A stretch of DNA of 64,000 bases. Source: Odoribacter sp. Lineage in GTDB: Bacteria; Bacteroidota; Bacteroidia; Bacteroidales; Marinifilaceae. A program made the position numbers and the translations under genes. The DNA lies in the NCBI GenBank assembly GCA_020024465.1, contig JAHHTT010000001.1, positions 1 through 64,000 on the forward strand, given 5' to 3'. How positions within the stretch are numbered: position 1 is the first letter of the stretch; every line of letters begins with the position of its first letter. The notes under the pieces were generated by a model. It saw nothing but the letters and a program-made list of their open reading frames with translations. It had not been told where the DNA came from and did not search any database. Positions 45,891 through 55,081 of the stretch are shown here, piece after piece.

Positions 45891-45917
45891 TTTATTTCAA
45901 TTTGACGTATCTATTTC

Positions 45918-46718
45918 TCAATTCTTTTTATCGGATAACTCGTAACTCTTGGCTTCCTGCCAACACGCCTCCATTTCCTCAAAATCCATATCCTTCAATT
46001 CCTTACCCTGCTCCCTGGCACACTGCTCTATATAATTGAACCGACGGATAAACTTGCAGTTAGTCTTTTCCAAAGCATTTTCCGGATTAATACCGTAAAG
46101 ACGGGCTGCATTGATAATTGAAAACAAAAAATCACCGAATTCATTTTCCATTTTCTCCTGATCGGCATGCAACAACTCCAGCTGAAACTCCTGAAATTCC
46201 TCCCTCACCTTGTCCCACACATCCTCTTTCTGCTTCCAGTCGAACCCCGCACCACGAGCCTTGTCCTGAATACGGTAGGCTTTCACCAAAGCCGGTAAAG
46301 ATACAGGAACCCCTTCAAGCACCCGATGTTTGCGACCTTTCTCCTTCAACTTCAACTGCTCCCAATTCTGTAATACCTCTTTTTCATCAGCCACCTGTAC
46401 ATCACCATAAATATGCGGATGCCGGTATTTCAGCTTTTCACAAATTTCATCCAGCACATCAGAGATATCAAACAGTTTCTGTTCTTCGGCAATCTGTGCA
46501 TAAAACACGATATGCATCAACAAATCCCCTAACTCCTTTTTAACCTCGGCCATATCGCCGGCCAATATTGCATCCCCCAATTCATACACTTCTTCTATTG
46601 AAAGAGAGCGCAACGAATCCATTGTCTGCTTTTTATCCCACGGACATCCCACACGTAATGTGGCGATAATTTCAAGCAAACTTGCAAAAGCTTCTTTTTT
46701 CTTTCTCAGATTTTTCAT
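45918..46718 (-). CDS. mazG: Nucleoside triphosphate pyrophosphohydrolase MazG
   Basis: This 266-residue protein carries two MazG domains (about 25-110 and 160-235) with the EExxE-x-DxxE helix motifs: CPWDKKQTMDSL, SIEEVYELGDAI and KKELGDLLMHIVF in the first, and FQEFQLEL and ENEFGDFLFSIINAARL in the second. It hydrolyses NTPs to NMP and pyrophosphate, cleaning abnormal nucleotides. It is divergent from phoH. Confidence 0.93.
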   Translation of the reverse strand: MKNLRKKKEAFASLLEIIATLRVGCPWDKKQTMDSLRSLSIEEVYELGDAILAGDMAEVKKELGDLLMHIVFYAQIAEEQKLFDISDVLDEICEKLKYRHPHIYGDVQVADEKEVLQNWEQLKLKEKGRKHRVLEGVPVSLPALVKAYRIQDKARGAGFDWKQKEDVWDKVREEFQEFQLELLHADQEKMENEFGDFLFSIINAARLYGINPENALEKTNCKFIRRFNYIEQCAREQGKELKDMDFEEMEACWQEAKSYELSDKKN

Positions 46719-46748
46719 AATTGTCTTTCAAGATATTGCCGTTTTTCG

Positions 46749-46756
46749 TATTTTTG
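46749..46756 (+). promoter_or_regulatory. -7 element of the phoH-purC unit
   Basis: TATTTTTG is an exact TAnnTTTG match 33 bp upstream of the ATG at 46790. It supports that start over the TTG-initiated longer frame at 46721. Confidence 0.55.
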
Positions 46757-46789
46757 CACTGCAAAAATAAGGTTATTTATTTGAATTTC

Positions 46790-47740
46790 ATGATTGAGAA
46801 AAGAATAAGTATAGGAAACATAGATCCTATTGATTTTTATGGAATTAATAACTCCAAATTCAACTTGCTGAAAGAATATTTTCCCAAACTTAAAATCATA
46901 GCCCGGGGAGATGAGCTGATCATTCAGGGCGAAATTGGCGATATTGAAATTCTGACCGATAAAATAACCGCTTTATTAGAGCACTACCATCGCTACAATA
47001 TGCTGACTGTAGCCAACCTTAAACGGATTATACAGGAAGACAATCCGGTTGATATTCCGGGAAATACCGATTCGGTCATACTATATGGCAATGCCGGCAA
47101 AGCTATCCGCGCACGGACCGTGAACCAACGCAAGCTGGTAGAAGTCGCCCATACGAACGACCTGGTATTTGCCACCGGTCCGGCAGGTTCAGGAAAAACC
47201 TATACAGCCATTGCACTTGCCGTAAGAGCATTGCGCAACCGTGAAATCAAACGCATTGTATTAAGCCGTCCAGCAGTAGAAGCCGGAGAAAGCCTCGGTT
47301 TTCTGCCCGGCGATATGAAAGAAAAAGTCGACCCTTATTTACAACCGCTTTACGATGCTCTTTCTGACATGATTCCTTCCAAAAAACTGGAAGAATATCT
47401 CGAAAGCGAAGTAATACAGATAGCCCCGTTAGCCTATATGCGCGGACGTACATTAAACGATTCGTTTGTCATCCTCGATGAAGCCCAGAACACGACACGC
47501 AATCAGTTGAAGATGTTCCTGACCCGCATGGGGGTGAATGCAAAATTTGTCATTACAGGAGACATGAGCCAGATAGATTTGCCGCGCCGTTCGGATTCAG
47601 GGCTGGCACACGCTTTCAATATTCTAAAAGACATCAAAGGTATTGCCTTTGTAGAATTCAGTTCAGAAGATATTGTGCGCCACCGCTTGGTGAAAGAGAT
47701 TGTCAAGGCCTATAACGAAGAAAAAAACACAACTGATTAA
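46790..47740 (+). CDS. PhoH family ATPase
   Basis: The ATG at 46790 gives 316 residues; the longer frame from TTG at 46721 runs across the promoter. A KH-like N-terminal region (about 1-110) precedes the PhoH P-loop domain: Walker [12 protein letters not shown] at about 131-141 and Walker [10 protein letters not shown] (about 226-234). ATP hydrolysis is likely and a link with RNA metabolism (PhoH2 or YbeZ-like) is known for the family; the cellular job here is unknown. The gene is followed after 5 bp by purC. Confidence 0.93.
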   Translation: MIEKRISIGNIDPIDFYGINNSKFNLLKEYFPKLKIIARGDELIIQGEIGDIEILTDKITALLEHYHRYNMLTVANLKRIIQEDNPVDIPGNTDSVILYGNAGKAIRARTVNQRKLVEVAHTNDLVFATGPAGSGKTYTAIALAVRALRNREIKRIVLSRPAVEAGESLGFLPGDMKEKVDPYLQPLYDALSDMIPSKKLEEYLESEVIQIAPLAYMRGRTLNDSFVILDEAQNTTRNQLKMFLTRMGVNAKFVITGDMSQIDLPRRSDSGLAHAFNILKDIKGIAFVEFSSEDIVRHRLVKEIVKAYNEEKNTTD

Positions 47741-47745
47741 AAAAT

Positions 47746-48699
47746 ATGATTATGGATGCAATTGTAAAAACAGATTTCAATTTTCCGGGACAAAAAAGTG
47801 TTTACAAGGGAAAAGTGCGTGATGTATACAACATTAACGACGAATACCTTATCATGGTGGTGTCCGACCGTATTTCGGCATTTGACGTTGTTCTTCCGGA
47901 AGGTGTACCCTACAAAGGACAAGTGTTGAACCAGATTGCCTCTAAATTCCTGGATGCGACTTCCGATATTGTACCCAACTGGAAAATAGCGACTCCGGAT
48001 CCCATGGTAACCATCGGTCACAAATGTGAACCATTCAAGGTAGAAATGGTTATCCGCGGCTATCTGACCGGTAGCTCATGGCGTGCCTATAAAAACGGAG
48101 CGCGTACATTATGCGGACTTCCCTTACCCGAAAACATGAAAGAAAATCAGAAATTTGCATCCCCACTCATCACACCGACAACCAAAGCCGACGAAGGACA
48201 CGACGAAAACATCTCAAAAGAGGAAATCATCGCTCAGGGTTTGGTAAGTCGGGAAGATTACGAACTGTTGGAAAAATATACCTATGCCCTTTTCCAACGC
48301 GGTACTGAAATAGCAGCACAGAAAGGACTTATTTTAGTTGACACAAAATATGAATTCGGCAAAAAAGACGGAAAAATCTATCTGATTGACGAAATCCATA
48401 CACCCGACTCTTCCCGTTATTTCTATGCCGACGGCTATGAAGAAAGATTTGCCAAAGGAGAAAAACAAAAGCAGCTTTCCAAGGAATTTGTACGCGAATG
48501 GCTGATGGATAATGGATTCCAAGGATTAGAAGGACAAAAAATACCCGAAATGACACCGGCAGTTGTAAACAGCATCACCGACCGTTATATAGAACTCTAT
48601 GAAAACATCACCGGAGAAAAATTTGAAAAAGCCGAATGCGACCATGTACAAAAGCGCATAGAAGACAATGTCAACACTTGTTTGAAGACCTTATATTAA
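47746..48699 (+). CDS. purC: SAICAR synthetase (phosphoribosylaminoimidazole-succinocarboxamide synthase)
   Basis: This 317-residue protein is the longer PurC form: [19 protein letters not shown] at the ATP site, [31 protein letters not shown] and [20 protein letters not shown] are all conserved. It makes SAICAR from CAIR and aspartate in purine synthesis. A second ATG six bases downstream (47752) is equally possible. A strong terminator follows. Confidence 0.95.
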   Translation: MIMDAIVKTDFNFPGQKSVYKGKVRDVYNINDEYLIMVVSDRISAFDVVLPEGVPYKGQVLNQIASKFLDATSDIVPNWKIATPDPMVTIGHKCEPFKVEMVIRGYLTGSSWRAYKNGARTLCGLPLPENMKENQKFASPLITPTTKADEGHDENISKEEIIAQGLVSREDYELLEKYTYALFQRGTEIAAQKGLILVDTKYEFGKKDGKIYLIDEIHTPDSSRYFYADGYEERFAKGEKQKQLSKEFVREWLMDNGFQGLEGQKIPEMTPAVVNSITDRYIELYENITGEKFEKAECDHVQKRIEDNVNTCLKTLY

Positions 48700-48705
48700 A
48701 CATAG

Positions 48706-48730
48706 AAAAAGAGGCTGACAGCCTCTTTTT
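48706..48730. terminator. Bidirectional terminator between purC and cdaA
   Basis: A perfect 11-bp stem (48706-48716 with 48720-48730, aaaaagaggct/agcctcttttt) has a 3-nt loop and lies between convergent genes. Confidence 0.88.
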
Positions 48731-49519
48731 TTATTTATTTGTCACGAAACTGGAAAAATCGTTACTCAACAGTTTTTTCAATTCTTCGGGTGATACTCTT
48801 ACCTTATAATTTCCATCCTTAAAGAAAGTGATATTACCTGTTTCCTCACTCACAACCACCACATAGGCATCACTCACCGAACTGATCCCCAATGCAGCTC
48901 TATGACGTAGCCCCATACTACCGGGAATATCACGACGGTCGGAAACAGGAAGAATACAACGTGCAGCCATCAATTTATTATCCTTTATAATTACGGCGCC
49001 ATCATGTAAAGGTGTATTTTTCCAAAAAATATTCTCCAACAACTCACTGGTGATTTTTGATTTCAATGCCACTCCAGTCTGTGTATAATTATATAATTCG
49101 GTATTCAACTGAAAAACGATCAATGCACCGGTCTTTGTAGCAGAAAAATCAATGCAGGCCTGTACGATAGCATCCGACACTTCCTCTCCAATAACCGGTT
49201 TGGCAAACAATTTATTAACATTAAAAATATTCTGCAAATTATAACGACTGCCAACCAATAAAAGAAAACGGCGGACTTCTTGCTGAAATACAATCAGAAG
49301 TGCAATCACTCCCACACTGATAAATTGACCTAAAATAGTGGAAATCAACTTCATATTAAGAGCACTAAGCACCAGCCAGGCCAAATAGAAAGTTAAAATA
49401 CCAGCCAAAATATTGATAGCAGCCGTCCCTTTCACCAACCGGTAGGCCTGAAACAGGATAAATGCAACAATCAGAATATCTAAAATATCAAAAAAACCGA
49501 GTGTAATAAACAACAACAT
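48731..49519 (-). CDS. cdaA: Membrane diadenylate cyclase CdaA
   Basis: This 262-residue protein has three N-terminal membrane segments (about 10-27, 33-52 and 58-77) and a DisA-N diadenylate cyclase domain (about 100-250) with the DGA (173-175) and RHR (205-207) motifs needed for c-di-AMP synthesis from two ATP. No CdaR regulator is adjacent. It should set c-di-AMP levels that control osmotic and potassium balance. Confidence 0.95.
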   Translation of the reverse strand: MLLFITLGFFDILDILIVAFILFQAYRLVKGTAAINILAGILTFYLAWLVLSALNMKLISTILGQFISVGVIALLIVFQQEVRRFLLLVGSRYNLQNIFNVNKLFAKPVIGEEVSDAIVQACIDFSATKTGALIVFQLNTELYNYTQTGVALKSKITSELLENIFWKNTPLHDGAVIIKDNKLMAARCILPVSDRRDIPGSMGLRHRAALGISSVSDAYVVVVSEETGNITFFKDGNYKVRVSPEELKKLLSNDFSSFVTNK

Positions 49520-49578
49520 ATTGACCTATTTTTATGATTACAAAACTATAAAAATTTCATTATATAACGCACAATTCT

Positions 49579-49586
49579 TATCTTTG
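49579..49586 (+). promoter_or_regulatory. -7 element of the LolA-like gene
   Basis: TATCTTTG is an exact TAnnTTTG match 16 bp upstream of the ATG. The opposite strand of the same gap holds a weaker TAGTTTTG (49541-49548) for cdaA. Confidence 0.55.
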
Positions 49587-49602
49587 CGAGAAACTATTTA
49601 TT

Positions 49603-50232
49603 ATGCGATATTTTACATTATTACTATTATTGGCAGTTTTCGGCACCACAATGGCCCAAAACGCCCCGAAAGCAAAAGAGATTCTTGACAAGATAGCCGC
49701 CAAAGTAAAGGCCTATCCTGCAGTGGAAGTTATTTTTACCATGACCATGGAAAACAAAGCGGAAAACATCCGCGAATCCCATAATGGCCAAGCCTGGATG
49801 AAAGGCAATATGTACAAAATAAATCTGATGGAAACAGAAAACTATTATGACGGTAAAGTAATTTACAATTATATGCCGGAAGTAGGTGAAGTCAATATCA
49901 AAAATCCTAGCGAAGAAGAGGAAGGCTTTCTGAATCCGACAACTCTATTTGACATTCACAATCTGAATTTCGAACAAAAACTGGTGAGCAATGACAATGG
50001 AGTAACTTATATTGAGCTTTATCCCAAAGAGCAAAAAAACATCGAAAAAATCGGTATTTGGGTCAATACTAAAGATTCATCCATACAAAAGGTGACTTCC
50101 CATGAAAAAGAAGGCAACGCCATCACAATTGCCATTACCAGTCTGAAATCCATGGAACCTGTACCTTCTGACGCATTTTTCAAATTTGATCCCGCCAAAC
50201 ATCCGGAAGTGGAAATAATTGATATGAGATAA
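49603..50232 (+). CDS. LolA-like outer-membrane lipoprotein carrier protein
   Basis: This 209-residue protein has a signal peptide (1-18, ending TTMAQ) and the open beta-barrel LolA fold pattern: ESHNGQAWMKGNMYKINLMETENYYDGKVIYNYMPE is read in sections such as GQAWMKGNMYKI and YDGKVIYNYMPE. The Bacteroidota form is longer and has little identity to E. coli LolA. It probably ferries lipoproteins across the periplasm, but the Bacteroidota members are mostly assigned by fold. It is monocistronic. Confidence 0.82.
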   Translation: MRYFTLLLLLAVFGTTMAQNAPKAKEILDKIAAKVKAYPAVEVIFTMTMENKAENIRESHNGQAWMKGNMYKINLMETENYYDGKVIYNYMPEVGEVNIKNPSEEEEGFLNPTTLFDIHNLNFEQKLVSNDNGVTYIELYPKEQKNIEKIGIWVNTKDSSIQKVTSHEKEGNAITIAITSLKSMEPVPSDAFFKFDPAKHPEVEIIDMR

Positions 50233-50251
50233 AGCAAACCGTATCATAACC

Positions 50252-50279
50252 AAAAAGGCTCCTGACAGGAGCCTTTTTT
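50252..50279 (+). terminator. Terminator of the LolA-like gene
   Basis: A perfect 11-bp stem (50252-50262 with 50268-50278, aaaaaggctcc/ggagccttttt) and 5-nt loop are followed by T residues. Confidence 0.88.
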
Positions 50280-50580
50280 ATTTTATCTGTAAACGGACTG
50301 TCGCCATTCAGTTTCTTTATTTAACCAATCAATTCTGCTATATCGTAGTTTTCATTCAGATGATTAGCATTCTCCGAAGTGTATATATGTAAATCTATGT
50401 ATATTGGTTGCTTAATTATTTTTTATTACTGATACAATAACCGTTACCGGAATTTCTGCACCATTTGGCTTCGAGGTGACGATTCGTTGGCTCTATCCAA
50501 TAGAAAAACAAAGCGTAACGAACGCTGTTCCAGCTAATTCGATACGCTTTGCTAAAATTTGCAAATCCGCTATGCATTTA
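50280..50580. other. Gene-free stretch between lolA and ychF
   Basis: The 301-bp stretch holds no supported gene. Its only structured element is the long interrupted hairpin at 50510-50550 assigned to ychF termination. The left 220 bp are AT-rich and featureless to my eye. Confidence 0.5.
50500..50550 (-). terminator. Long interrupted hairpin terminator of ychF
   Basis: An outer stem (50510-50517 with 50543-50550, aaagcgta/tacgcttt) continues after one mismatch with CGAA/TTCG and closes on an inner GCTG-TTC-CAGC hairpin. On the minus strand it is followed by GTTTTTCTATT. It lies about 30 bp after the ychF stop. Confidence 0.65.
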
Positions 50581-51681
50581 TTATACATTAAACCGAAAAT
50601 TCATCATATCGCCATCCTGCACCACATAATCTTTCCCCTCCACAGACATTTTGCCGGCCTCCTTACACTTTGTCTCAGAACCATAGTGGATAAAGTCATC
50701 ATATTTAATCACCTCTGCACGGATAAATCCCTTCTCAAAGTCAGAATGAATAATTCCGGCCGTTTGCGGAGCTTTCATGCCTTTACGGAAAGTCCATGCA
50801 CGTACTTCTTTCAGTCCGGCGGTAAAATAAGTCTGCAAGTTCAACAGATGATAAGCAGTACGAATCAATTTATTCACACCGGCCTCTTTCAGACCCAAAT
50901 CCTCAAGAAACATCTGTTTCTCCTCATAAGTTTCCAGCTCAGCTATATCAGCTTCGATACCGGCACCAATCACCAATACCTCCGCCTGCTCACCCTTGAC
51001 AGCTTCGCGCACAGCATCCACATACTTATTTCCATCCACCACAGACCCTTCATCCACGTTGCAGACATACAGAATCGGCTTGCTGGTAAGCAACTGCAAA
51101 TCTTTTGCAGCCTCCTGCTGCAAATCATCCAACATCACCGTACGGGCAGAAAGTCCTTTCAACAGGGCATCCCTATACAGATGCAACACCTCTACCAGAC
51201 GTTTTGCATTGACATCGCCACCGGTCATAGCTCTCTTCTCCTCTTTTTGCAGACGGTTTTCCACCGTTTCCAAGTCTTTCAATTGCAATTCAGTATCAAT
51301 AATCTCTTTGTCACGCACAGGATCGACACTTCCGTCCACATGCACGATATTATCATCGTCAAAACAACGCAAAACATGAATAATCGCATCCGTCTCGCGG
51401 ATATTGGAAAGGAACTTGTTGCCCAATCCCTCTCCTTTGCTGGCACCTTTTACCAATCCGGCAATATCCACAATTTCAACCACGGCAGGCACCACATTCT
51501 GCGGCTGCACCAGCTCCACCAATTTATTCAACCGTTCGTCCGGCACTGTGATGACACCCACATTCGGTTCAATCGTACAAAAAGGAAAATTTGCCGACTG
51601 TGCCTTTGCATTACTCAAACAATTAAAAAGCGTAGATTTCCCAACATTCGGAAGACCTACTATGCCACATTGTAATCCCAT
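50581..51681 (-). CDS. ychF: Ribosome-binding GTPase/ATPase YchF
   Basis: This 366-residue protein has the OBG-type G domain P-loop GLPNVGKSTLFN at 8-19, the switch VDIAGLVKGASKGEGLGN and NVDEG (in place of NKxD, as in YchF which prefers ATP). A coiled coil follows (about 125-200) with a C-terminal TGS domain (about 282-364, with RAWTFRKGMKAPQTAGIIH). Known roles include ribosome binding and effects on oxidative stress response. It is a single gene. Confidence 0.96.
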   Translation of the reverse strand: MGLQCGIVGLPNVGKSTLFNCLSNAKAQSANFPFCTIEPNVGVITVPDERLNKLVELVQPQNVVPAVVEIVDIAGLVKGASKGEGLGNKFLSNIRETDAIIHVLRCFDDDNIVHVDGSVDPVRDKEIIDTELQLKDLETVENRLQKEEKRAMTGGDVNAKRLVEVLHLYRDALLKGLSARTVMLDDLQQEAAKDLQLLTSKPILYVCNVDEGSVVDGNKYVDAVREAVKGEQAEVLVIGAGIEADIAELETYEEKQMFLEDLGLKEAGVNKLIRTAYHLLNLQTYFTAGLKEVRAWTFRKGMKAPQTAGIIHSDFEKGFIRAEVIKYDDFIHYGSETKCKEAGKMSVEGKDYVVQDGDMMNFRFNV

Positions 51682-51743
51682 AAGAATTAAATTATTTCAC
51701 TCCATTAAAAATCAGAGTACAAAAGTAGTACATTTTTTTTACA

Positions 51744-52349
51744 TCACCGCACAGTAATATGGAAACATCCTTGTTTATATTCATATCTCACATAACACTG
51801 CTCCCTTTTTCTCAAATCCTGCAAAACCTCCGCCAGTACGGATTTCAATTTGTCGGTCTCTTCTTTCTTCGCCCCTTTATAACGTGAGTATGCAATATCA
51901 AATGTTGTTCCATAAACATGAGCCGAATTGGCACTTGCATTCAGGTTACTCTTCCGTAATTTACTGACCGTTGCTGCCGTACGCAGGACACTGGTGACAA
52001 TGATTTTTCTTGCCGGCAAATCCTTACTGTCCAGAGAATCCCGGAAATTCCTCCCTACAGTCTTCAATAACTTTTCTGCACGCGGCACCAAATAAGGCAA
52101 CGAATGTGTCAATTCGTCCACTTCGTAATATCTACAGGATTCGATTTTCTCCATCATCTGCAGGCGATCCTCCAAATCCTCCTCAGATCTGACCGGCGTA
52201 ATCCCCCATGCTTTGGCTGCTTTAAGATGCTTGCCATTCATATCATTAAATGTCCGCTGAAAATTTCTAAAATAACGGAATTCTCCCTTTTTCTTCTCAC
52301 TGCATGAACATGCTACACAAACAAGCAGTACAAATATAAAATACCTCAC
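51744..52349 (-). CDS. DUF5715 lipoprotein with M15-like zinc-site residues
   Basis: This 201-residue lipoprotein (lipobox near Cys14/Cys16) has the residues of M15 peptidases: VTSVLRT (R123), NSAHVYGTTFDIAY with H144 and D151 in the S-x-H-x-x-G-x-x-x-D spacing, and CFHITVR with H197. M15 enzymes are D-Ala-D-Ala dipeptidases or carboxypeptidases of peptidoglycan. The DUF5715 name fits its length and fold; its substrate is untested. It is monocistronic. Confidence 0.78.
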   Translation of the reverse strand: MRYFIFVLLVCVACSCSEKKKGEFRYFRNFQRTFNDMNGKHLKAAKAWGITPVRSEEDLEDRLQMMEKIESCRYYEVDELTHSLPYLVPRAEKLLKTVGRNFRDSLDSKDLPARKIIVTSVLRTAATVSKLRKSNLNASANSAHVYGTTFDIAYSRYKGAKKEETDKLKSVLAEVLQDLRKREQCYVRYEYKQGCFHITVR

Positions 52350-52428
52350 TAAATTCTATTTTCCGATTCAAATAGCAAAAATAAAACATTTTATATTTTC
52401 AGCCACCCACCATTCTAATTAAAATCAT

Positions 52429-52436
52429 TAATTTTG
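52429..52436 (+). promoter_or_regulatory. -7 element of the GH84 gene
   Basis: TAATTTTG fits TAnnTTTG. It overlaps the longer reading frame start at 52434 and so favours the ATG at 52473 as translation start. Confidence 0.45.
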
Positions 52437-52472
52437 TCAGCGGACTCCAAAAGTAATATAATTCATTTTAAC

Positions 52473-54653
52473 ATGATGAACCATAAAAAACTACTTACGG
52501 CATTCATTGCCACGGCACTCGCGTGCAACCACCTGTATTCACAGGACAATAATTTCAATCTAAACACACAACGGTCAGAATCACAAAATGTTTTCAAAAT
52601 TCCAGGTAAGGCATTAGACCACCGGGGCCTAATCATCAATCCCACTCCCCATTCTCTTCGGAAACAAGAAGGAGTCACACTAAACATATCCGGCGGCATT
52701 TCACTAAAAGACAAAAAAGGCAAATTCAGCAATGATCTGCCTTTTCTTTCCTTCAACAAAAAAGGAGTGAAAATGAGCATCGATTTCGGAGAAAAAACGG
52801 CAGCCAGACAAGGAGTCAGAAATATCTCCGGAGCCTACTCGCTTACCATAGACGAGAAAGGCATCCGTATCATCGGATATGATGAAAAGGGCGCATTCCA
52901 TGCAATCCAAACCTTACGGGAGATTATCAACAGTCCGGTGTCTGCCAACAGCAACCTTCCATGCCTCAGTATCAACGACTATCCGGATCTTCCTTATCGA
53001 GGCGTGGTCGAAGGATTCTACGGCACTCCCTGGTCTCACAAAGTACGACTTTCATTAATCGATCTGTACGGACAGTACAAAATGAACTACTATCTGTACG
53101 GTCCCAAAGACGATCCCTATCACAGCTGTCCCAACTGGCGTCTGCCCTATCCGGAAAAAGAAGCAGCCAACATAAAAGAACTGGTGGAAGCCTGCAACCG
53201 CAACCGAGTGGATTTTGTATGGGCCATTCATCCCGGACAAGACATCAGATGGAACGAAGAAGACTACAAAAATCTGATGAACAAATTCAACCACATGTAC
53301 GATTTAGGAGTACGTGCATTCGCCATTTTTTTCGATGACATCTCCGGAGAAGGTACAAATCCGCTGAAACAGACAGAATGGCTGAACCGTCTGAATAAAG
53401 AATTGTCTGAATCCAAAAGCGATATCTCGCCCCTTATTGTCTGCCCGACAGATTACACCAAACTATGGGCCAACCCCACTCCCCAGGGCAGTCTTGTCAC
53501 CTATGGGAACACATTGGATTCTGCCATTAATGTATTCTGGACCGGCGACTATGTATGCAGCGACCTGACCAAAGCTACCATGAATTGGGTAAACTCCCGT
53601 ATCAAACGTCCGGCTCTCTACTGGTGGAATTTCCCCGTAACCGACTATGCCCGCCACATCATCATGCAAGGTCCGACATACGGATTGGACACCACTCTCA
53701 CAAGCAAGGACGTATGCGGACTAATCAGCAACCCGATGGAACACGGCGAAGCTTCCAAACTGGCACTCTACAGTATAGCCGACTACAGCTGGAACATTGC
53801 AGCCTATAATCCGCTCGACAGCTGGGAACGCGGACTTGCCTCCATGGCTCCCGAAGTCAGGGAGGCTTACAGAACCTTTGCCATCCACTCCTGCGACACA
53901 GAAAAAGGTTACCGCCGCATCGAATCATGGGAAACCAAAACTTTCCGAATCAACAATTATACCGAAGCAGACTATAAGGCTCTATTCAACGAATTCAAGA
54001 AAATTGAAAAAGTCCCTGCCGAAATGGAGGCAAAATGTACCAACAAAGCCCTACTGGCAGAATTGCGTCCCTGGCTGGTGGAATTCGGCAAATTGGGCAT
54101 AAGGGGTCAAAATGCTCTCCGACTGATTGAAATTTACAAAAAGTGTTCTCCTGCTGAGTTCTGGAATTCATATCTTGATTTCCAGATGAGTCCGGAAGAG
54201 ATACAGACCTACAAAGCACACCGATCAGGCACCATGAAGCTACAGCCTTTCTACGAAAATACAATGTATGATCTGCTCTGTAACTTTTACAAAGGACTGA
54301 CCGATATGCAACCGGATACCAGCCGCCAGGCACAATACACAGCGCATTCGGTCATCATAGCAACCGATACACTCAAGGCCCGGGCTGCATTCGACCATAA
54401 TCCGCATACTACATTTGCAAACAACGGCACTTTGTTATTTACCCTACCGGAAGGCAGTAATCAATGTGTGGTCATCAGCAATGCCAAGAGCTCTACGGCC
54501 ATTCTAAAACAACTCTCCACAAAAGGAAAAGTTCTCTCCGAAGAGCCGCTCAACACATCTGTCCAGACCATCCGACTCGCGAAAGATGCCGTAAAAATTG
54601 AAATTCAAGGCAATATCATTCTGCATGAAATTGTCCCTTTACAGAGAAAATAG
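52473..54653 (+). CDS. GH84 family beta-N-acetylglucosaminidase (O-GlcNAcase-like)
   Basis: From the ATG at 52473 the protein has 726 residues with a signal peptide (MMNHKKLLTAFIATALACNHLYSQD read in part: LLTAFIATALACNHLYS). The N-terminal domain (about 55-165) is the GH20/84-type alpha/beta domain. The catalytic barrel begins at PYRGVVEGFYGTPW and carries the adjacent catalytic aspartates D288 and D289 in FAIFFDDISGEG. A helical C-terminal part follows (about 430-600). The family removes beta-linked GlcNAc; in gut Bacteroidota it acts on host mucin or glycoprotein glycans. No SusC/SusD is near, so it is a stand-alone enzyme. Its partner substrate is inferred. Confidence 0.93.
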   Translation: MMNHKKLLTAFIATALACNHLYSQDNNFNLNTQRSESQNVFKIPGKALDHRGLIINPTPHSLRKQEGVTLNISGGISLKDKKGKFSNDLPFLSFNKKGVKMSIDFGEKTAARQGVRNISGAYSLTIDEKGIRIIGYDEKGAFHAIQTLREIINSPVSANSNLPCLSINDYPDLPYRGVVEGFYGTPWSHKVRLSLIDLYGQYKMNYYLYGPKDDPYHSCPNWRLPYPEKEAANIKELVEACNRNRVDFVWAIHPGQDIRWNEEDYKNLMNKFNHMYDLGVRAFAIFFDDISGEGTNPLKQTEWLNRLNKELSESKSDISPLIVCPTDYTKLWANPTPQGSLVTYGNTLDSAINVFWTGDYVCSDLTKATMNWVNSRIKRPALYWWNFPVTDYARHIIMQGPTYGLDTTLTSKDVCGLISNPMEHGEASKLALYSIADYSWNIAAYNPLDSWERGLASMAPEVREAYRTFAIHSCDTEKGYRRIESWETKTFRINNYTEADYKALFNEFKKIEKVPAEMEAKCTNKALLAELRPWLVEFGKLGIRGQNALRLIEIYKKCSPAEFWNSYLDFQMSPEEIQTYKAHRSGTMKLQPFYENTMYDLLCNFYKGLTDMQPDTSRQAQYTAHSVIIATDTLKARAAFDHNPHTTFANNGTLLFTLPEGSNQCVVISNAKSSTAILKQLSTKGKVLSEEPLNTSVQTIRLAKDAVKIEIQGNIILHEIVPLQRK

Positions 54654-54677
54654 AAACAACCATTGATTTTAATAAAG

Positions 54678-54720
54678 GTGTGTCAAATGTAGGTTCGTAT
54701 ACATTTGACACACTTTTTTT
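54678..54720 (+). terminator. Terminator of the GH84 gene
   Basis: A perfect 14-bp stem (54678-54691 with 54700-54713) and 8-nt loop are followed by a T run. Confidence 0.9.
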
Positions 54721-55044
54721 AGGATAATACACCCGTTATACAAAAAAACAGGCCAGCCCGCCCATAGGCAACGGTCCCTCCTCCAACAAAACTTTCACCG
54801 ATACAGATGAATTCTTCATACACTATATCAATTTTAAATGATTTCCGACACAAATCTATAGCAAATATACAATAACAGCTATCCAAATGCAATCAATAAG
54901 TTATCAAAAAGTTATTGATATAGGATTCATATAGGATTCATATAGGATTGATATAGGATTAGACATAGAAATGCCATAGAGATGATTCAGACGTGAACCG
55001 GAAAAGATTTTGTCCCAAATGGTTGCATTCCTTGTTTTCTATAT
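54721..55044. other. Intergenic stretch with 11-bp tandem repeats
   Basis: This stretch between the GH84 terminator and the DUF6266 promoter contains no supported gene. It holds four tandem 11-bp repeats at 54917-54960. The rest is AT-rich with a short GC-rich patch near 54750-54780. Confidence 0.6.
54917..54960. repeat. Four tandem 11-bp repeats
   Basis: The units are gatataggatt, catataggatt, catataggatt and gatataggatt at 54917-54927, 54928-54938, 54939-54949 and 54950-54960. Only the first base varies. One unit spans about one helical turn. They lie about 85 bp upstream of the DUF6266 promoter. Confidence 0.92.
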
Positions 55045-55052
55045 TATATTTG
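55023..55052 (+). promoter_or_regulatory. Promoter of the DUF6266 gene
   Basis: TTG (55023-55025) is exactly 19 bp from TATATTTG (55045-55052). The ATG at 55082 lies 30 bp downstream, and the upstream frame start at 55010 is excluded. Confidence 0.7.
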
Positions 55053-55081
55053 TAAACGAACACAAATCCAAAAAACAGCAT

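Noticed and set aside
50476..51675. A 399-codon plus-strand frame opposite ychF
   Set aside because: It lies wholly antisense to the well-supported ychF, is rich in His, Phe and Ser as expected for a shadow frame, and has no recognisable domain.
54917..54960. A CRISPR or replication-origin iteron array
   Set aside because: Units are only 11 bp, directly adjacent and too few; no cas, repA or dnaA gene is near.
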